A stretch of DNA of 52,457 bases from Sporisorium sorghi (Eukaryota > Basidiomycota > Ustilaginomycetes > Ustilaginales > Ustilaginaceae): NCBI GenBank assembly GCA_023212695.1, contig JALCCG010000126.1, positions 1-52,457 on the forward strand. The letters run 5' to 3'. This document shows positions 49,901 through 52,457 of the stretch, piece by piece. Positions within the stretch are counted from its first letter, which is position 1. Each line of letters starts with the position of its first letter. The translations under genes and the position numbers were made by a program. The notes beneath the pieces were generated by a model. That model made no database searches. It was not told where the DNA came from and worked only from the letters and a program-made list of their open reading frames with translations.

Positions 49901-51764
49901 CCAGCAATCCCTCTACCACCGCCGACGCCACAGCGGCAGGGAGGAGTGAATGCCTCGCACTACTGTTCCTCGCCTTGGCAGCTCTCACCGCACCATCCTG
50001 CCCCGGCGCTGCGCAGGGAAGCACTTCAAGCCTGGGCTTTGGATTGAGCATCAAGTTGAGACCGCGCACAAAGCTGCTGCGCGGCGCGACGACGCGGTCG
50101 CCACTGATCTTGCCCGCAGTCCAGTGCTTGCCGAGATACGGGACGCTTTTGGCGGACGACAGGCTCTGGCGCTGTCTGGCTGTGGCTCCTGCTTCGTTCC
50201 AGCCGAGGAGGCTGTGGTCGTAGCCGTTGAGCTCGGACTCGAGCGGGCAGGAGCGAGAGCGTAGGTGAGGTCGGCGGTTGCGGAGCGTGTCGGGGGTGTC
50301 GTACACGACGACGGCTGATGAGGCGATGGATGAGCGAGGCGAGGTTGCAGAGGTGTCTTGATGTTGGATTCGCGGGATAGGATCTGAGGTTGGAGCAGGT
50401 CGACGCCGTTTCGAACAGCCGAGAGCGAGTTCTTGAACGAGCAGCATCGTGGCAGGAAAGCAGAATGCGGAAAGCAGGATGAACGTCTGCCCGCTGGAAG
50501 CTTTGACCAGTACTGCAGTGGAAGAGAGCGCGATCGGCCACCAGAGTGAAGCCAAGCACGCTGCGAGCCGTAGCCAGGATGTCTTGGATCGGATACTTTC
50601 ACCATCTGACTGATTCCTGCTGCTGTTCGCTCTTTGATTCAGCAACAGCTCCTCCGTCGCGGTACCACTCAGTCTTGAGATTGGACGGCTGCTGTCATCC
50701 ACAAAGCCAGGCGACGGAGTCCTGGATGACAAGCTGGCACCCTGAAAAGGCGCCGAGGACTTTCTCGTCGAAGCAGCATACCGCGAAGCGTGCCCTGCAC
50801 CCGCCGCAAGATCAATCCTCGACGCAGCCGCCAGACTGTTGAGCGCATCGCGCGACCCCAACGAAAAAGCCGAGCCGAGGTGGTACGGATTGTTGGAGCT
50901 TGCAACCGCCGATGCGTAGCCCACGGACGCCGTCGCTGCATCGATCGTTCGATCTGAGCCGGCAGCTTCGCCCAGGATACCACGGACGAGCTTGGGGCCG
51001 TAGTCGACGCTGGAATCTGAGGGGTGGGGACGCTGTAGGCCGAACTCGGTCTTGAGGGGGCTGTCGAGGTCGATGTGCCGCGTCCAGGGGTCGGGTTGGG
51101 TGTGGATGAGGAGAGAGAGGCTTGGTGCTCGAGGTGTTGTGGTGGAAGGCCGAGGTGGTGCGCATGGGTTCTGGTTGGCGAATTTGGCGTTGGAGGTGCG
51201 GGAGGATATGATGGCGAGAAGCGCTGTGGCACAAGCGGCGAACACGATCTGCGTCGTGACGATAAGAGTCTTGGTGGTGGGTGCGGTTGCACACGAAGCC
51301 GACCCACGAAGAACGGACGAGCATCGGACGGCAGCAATCGTAGCGATGCCAGCAATGATCACGACCGCTACCACCGCCATCGAGACCATTCGGAGACGCT
51401 TATTCGATCTGCGCTTCCAGTTCAAGCTCGCTGCCACGGCAGCAAACGCGACCGGTCTGAGCACCAACACTGTCGCTGTCGCAAACGTGGTCGCTGCACT
51501 CTCGAAAGCTGTATCCCAGATCGAGTGCACTCCTCCTCCATCACCCTGTCGTGCATGGGCGACGAACAGCGGCGCAACAGCAACGAGCAGAACCGCATCC
51601 AGCACGCATACGCAGAGCTGCAGACGCTGCCAGTGGTCCAACTTGGACCCGGCTCGGCCACTGTTACGACGTGTGGCGCGTACAGTGCTGATCACCGAGC
51701 CGACGAAAACGACCAAGCTGGACGCGATGCTGAGCAGTGTCAAGACGATCAAGAGGACGGACAT
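46920..51764 (-). CDS. seven-helix membrane protein with very long C-terminal tail, unknown
   Basis: The intronless frame from ATG 51764 encodes 1,614 residues. Seven hydrophobic segments are visible at about 2-26, 48-69, 88-113, 126-146, 165-187, 398-420 and 425-447. Arg/Lys-rich loops after helices 1, 3 and 7 place the N-terminus outside and the C-terminus in the cytosol. The fifth-to-sixth loop (about 210 residues) and the tail (about 1,165 residues) are Ser-rich and disordered with many acidic patches. The tail also has poly-Ser and poly-Ala runs from CTG repeats. Helix 6 contains LWWPIAL. This is G-protein-coupled-receptor topology, but I recognise no known receptor class, and a transporter-like or sensor protein is possible. 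An in-frame ATG at 51932 would add 56 residues. Confidence 0.7.
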   Translation of the reverse strand: MSVLLIVLTLLSIASSLVVFVGSVISTVRATRRNSGRAGSKLDHWQRLQLCVCVLDAVLLVAVAPLFVAHARQGDGGGVHSIWDTAFESAATTFATATVLVLRPVAFAAVAASLNWKRRSNKRLRMVSMAVVAVVIIAGIATIAAVRCSSVLRGSASCATAPTTKTLIVTTQIVFAACATALLAIISSRTSNAKFANQNPCAPPRPSTTTPRAPSLSLLIHTQPDPWTRHIDLDSPLKTEFGLQRPHPSDSSVDYGPKLVRGILGEAAGSDRTIDAATASVGYASAVASSNNPYHLGSAFSLGSRDALNSLAAASRIDLAAGAGHASRYAASTRKSSAPFQGASLSSRTPSPGFVDDSSRPISRLSGTATEELLLNQRANSSRNQSDGESIRSKTSWLRLAACLASLWWPIALSSTAVLVKASSGQTFILLSAFCFPATMLLVQELALGCSKRRRPAPTSDPIPRIQHQDTSATSPRSSIASSAVVVYDTPDTLRNRRPHLRSRSCPLESELNGYDHSLLGWNEAGATARQRQSLSSAKSVPYLGKHWTAGKISGDRVVAPRSSFVRGLNLMLNPKPRLEVLPCAAPGQDGAVRAAKARNSSARHSLLPAAVASAVVEGLLEAPHVQGHWTADSERTCITQCYGFEGAAHAVSSLVSLHFDEAGGDSVDAVSRQMDLPGDTADEQSPEVILDMDDTPGSPRLLTDIQPLTDHTDLQSPTKRQATAPRTPKRPDTHPAASPSFSSNDDSQVMGNSASRLFSEIMDILRGNGGHSRIADHRGGASFNQSLRRSPPKGYASIDGESSHRNVSKYDSATEDCDTIVIHSLESSCDFRTAASIGGTQNSISQSLVAAGDRTRNYDGEGEQSGSRMTTIEHDQAEVELVRKGSTSSTLSFSSISSRIRSLRRAASVTNVTPAGSPSSRGRGEQQVKKIRSRTFASAFGIELGMLSRNTSKGRRDTPGSHVDSSPSTSAGTCPSSLMDLSFSPSPAAPRQNSRVFGEQQETPSPNFVEENSMKQGARKAHRRNLSRADSIMDMLDDEHGDTIEEMLDTVNVDSCASEVDEASEGGAGAWNGAEGDEKSSLSEHFEADFDGEAVGFDEIDLADMTMHDTWERCIQQNADSDEALRAFKHGNEQVPGAEEGDYDLMGFDPRRLARAPFLDTVEEEPEDEQVAEESEKQRLCSSQEQTEPDQDSPQAPKPDPGNTTSNDVLDASSSSKLDSNIAEPIGSIQEAAGASRESLLLEREAEQLRVSQLLMEHEVMFPHKTLSRIEEVTELATTLRTSGFRTSSAASGSKLVGDKTASTADASSMRLGLPLSLACQQQESEGDATPDPRSTDSVDGIEGDSCEDRDEGQEVEERQLPFVTPRSRMRRRAAAGRKAAIRSFIGAEATSSDLLRSPEEKAQVDPSPRSRSVRLGQLGMDQGIWMQSPIKLPLQDSSATAGDASRDSKDDTSSSSSSSSSFQLVDVSAADVSGPSTRLRRSLTLTRSNKTGAESKATTTMMRKLVRLDHQDSPKRELRNRLARTSNSSALQKTSLDATTTNNSPHEKRLLHKPIKKRRKSRIKGVAVMIARHQFTVVDEDDSLIQRYSTAAAAAAAAAQPVGPSDKHSCPQ
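46963..46990 (-). repeat. CAG/CTG microsatellite encoding poly-Ala
   Basis: About nine CTG units (plus strand) fall in the last codons of the seven-helix protein and encode an alanine run 15 to 20 residues before its C-terminus. Confidence 0.85.
47377..47403 (-). repeat. CAG/CTG microsatellite encoding poly-Ser
   Basis: Nine CTG units (plus strand) read as AGC on the coding strand and encode a serine run in the tail of the seven-helix protein. The frame differs from the alanine run at 46963. Confidence 0.85.
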
Positions 51765-52398
51765 GTTGGTGTGTAGTGGTCGATGTCGGTCGTGCTTGAC
51801 GGTGATGGTGATGGAAGGTAAAGTGAGACTACGACTGCGCAGTTCAAACAGGCAACTCCGGCAAGCTAGCCCCACTTTCCGCCTCAAAAAGAGACGACTT
51901 TGAAGAAAGCGCAAAAGCACATCACACTTCATTTTGTATGCGCAGACAGAGTTAAACGGCCACACGATCTGCAGGGTGGCCTCTTTCTCTCTCCCTTTCT
52001 CTCTCTGCACCGTCACATCCACACGAGCAAGCGGCTCATTGTCGATCCGGAGCTGCCTGTGATTGTGCGAGCGAGCCGCTGTTCGAGTGCCCTTATTCGA
52101 AAGATTTGACTCGAGGAGGAAAGGTCTCTAATGTATGACGACGGTGCGGTGTTGGACAAGTGTCGGGCACGACGGCGCAGCAGCAGCAGCAGCAGGGAGA
52201 GCGGCGCAGGCAAATGAGCTGTGTGTGTCTCGAGTTGAGTGTTGGTCTCAGGCGCAGTGTGCGCAGCGCAACAGCACGTGTCGGCCGAAAACAATTTTCC
52301 TTTTCAAAAAAAAATAACACACACACAAAAGCAACGCGAAACAGGCGCGCGCACAGTCACACAGCGCAGTGTCACGAGCTCTCTCGCACAAGCACTCG

Positions 52399-52436
<38 letters not shown>

Positions 52437-52457
52437 GATTATGTACGCGCCCTTACC
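51765..52457. promoter_or_regulatory. upstream region of the seven-helix protein gene, to window end
   Basis: No further gene is seen. The stretch includes an in-frame upstream ATG at 51932, a CAG repeat at 52178-52195 and a run of 34 A at 52399-52432. It is presumed promoter and leader of the seven-helix gene plus flanking sequence. Confidence 0.45.
52399..52432. repeat. poly-A homopolymer, 34 bases
   Basis: An uninterrupted A run preceded by non-repetitive sequence. No retroelement features precede it on the plus strand within the window, so it is reported as a simple homopolymer. Confidence 0.85.

Noticed and set aside
51765..51932. Upstream ATG at 51932 as start of the seven-helix protein
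   Set aside because: It would put 56 charged residues with no family support before helix 1; kept only as an alternative.

Overview
The window reads as nuclear DNA of a basidiomycete, most likely a smut fungus (Ustilaginales; species not assigned). The genes are GC-rich and closely packed on both strands. Introns are few and mostly 50-120 bp with GT-AG borders. Proteins are long, rich in Ser, Ala and Gln, and several carry coding triplet repeats. A Dss1 of the type studied with Brh2 in Ustilago is present. I support 19 protein genes, no tRNA or rRNA gene, no CRISPR array and no intact transposon.

Layout. 1-802: poly-C run, then the promoter of a small secreted protein with an intron in its 5' leader (CDS 803-1138). 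1.4-7.6 kb: PRP2/DHX16 spliceosomal helicase and ATG14, both on the minus strand. 8.2-8.8 kb: RBX1. 9.0-12.8 kb: ELP2 with a complete phosphopantetheine adenylyltransferase (CoA synthesis) inserted between its two beta-propellers. 13.1-15.3 kb: ATE1 and DSS1/SEM1, tail to tail. 16.3-22.0 kb: SEC31 and a NECAP-type gene. 22.2-26.6 kb: a 1,471-residue tandem LEA2/DUF3712-type protein of unknown role. 26.6-28.6 kb: the largest gene-poor stretch, with a near-perfect 120-bp hairpin and an AT-rich island. 28.6-33 kb: APC4 and ETF-alpha. 33.4-37.7 kb: a DHH-family nuclease convergent with KU80. 38-44 kb: an isochorismatase-like hydrolase, an oversized Hst3/Hst4-type sirtuin and an Rdx/SelW-type protein. 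44.2-51.8 kb: a TMEM135-like membrane protein and a seven-helix membrane protein with a very long cytosolic tail.

Most genes are conserved housekeeping genes. Two loose themes recur: ubiquitin/proteasome (RBX1, ATE1, DSS1, APC4) and genome maintenance (DSS1, KU80, DHH nuclease, Hst3/4-like sirtuin). I see no operon-like logic and treat these as probably coincidental neighbours. The strongest unusual observation is the ELP2-PPAT fusion. Elongator consumes acetyl-CoA, and here one of its scaffold subunits carries an apparently intact CoA-biosynthesis enzyme. Next come a GPCR-topology protein with a giant tail, a likely dual-targeted DHH nuclease, a C-terminal Atg8-binding-like motif in ATG14, a sirtuin core split by insertions, and the hairpin at 27.5 kb.

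Exon borders of the spliced genes were placed by hand from splice consensus, reading frame and family similarity. They have no transcript support here.
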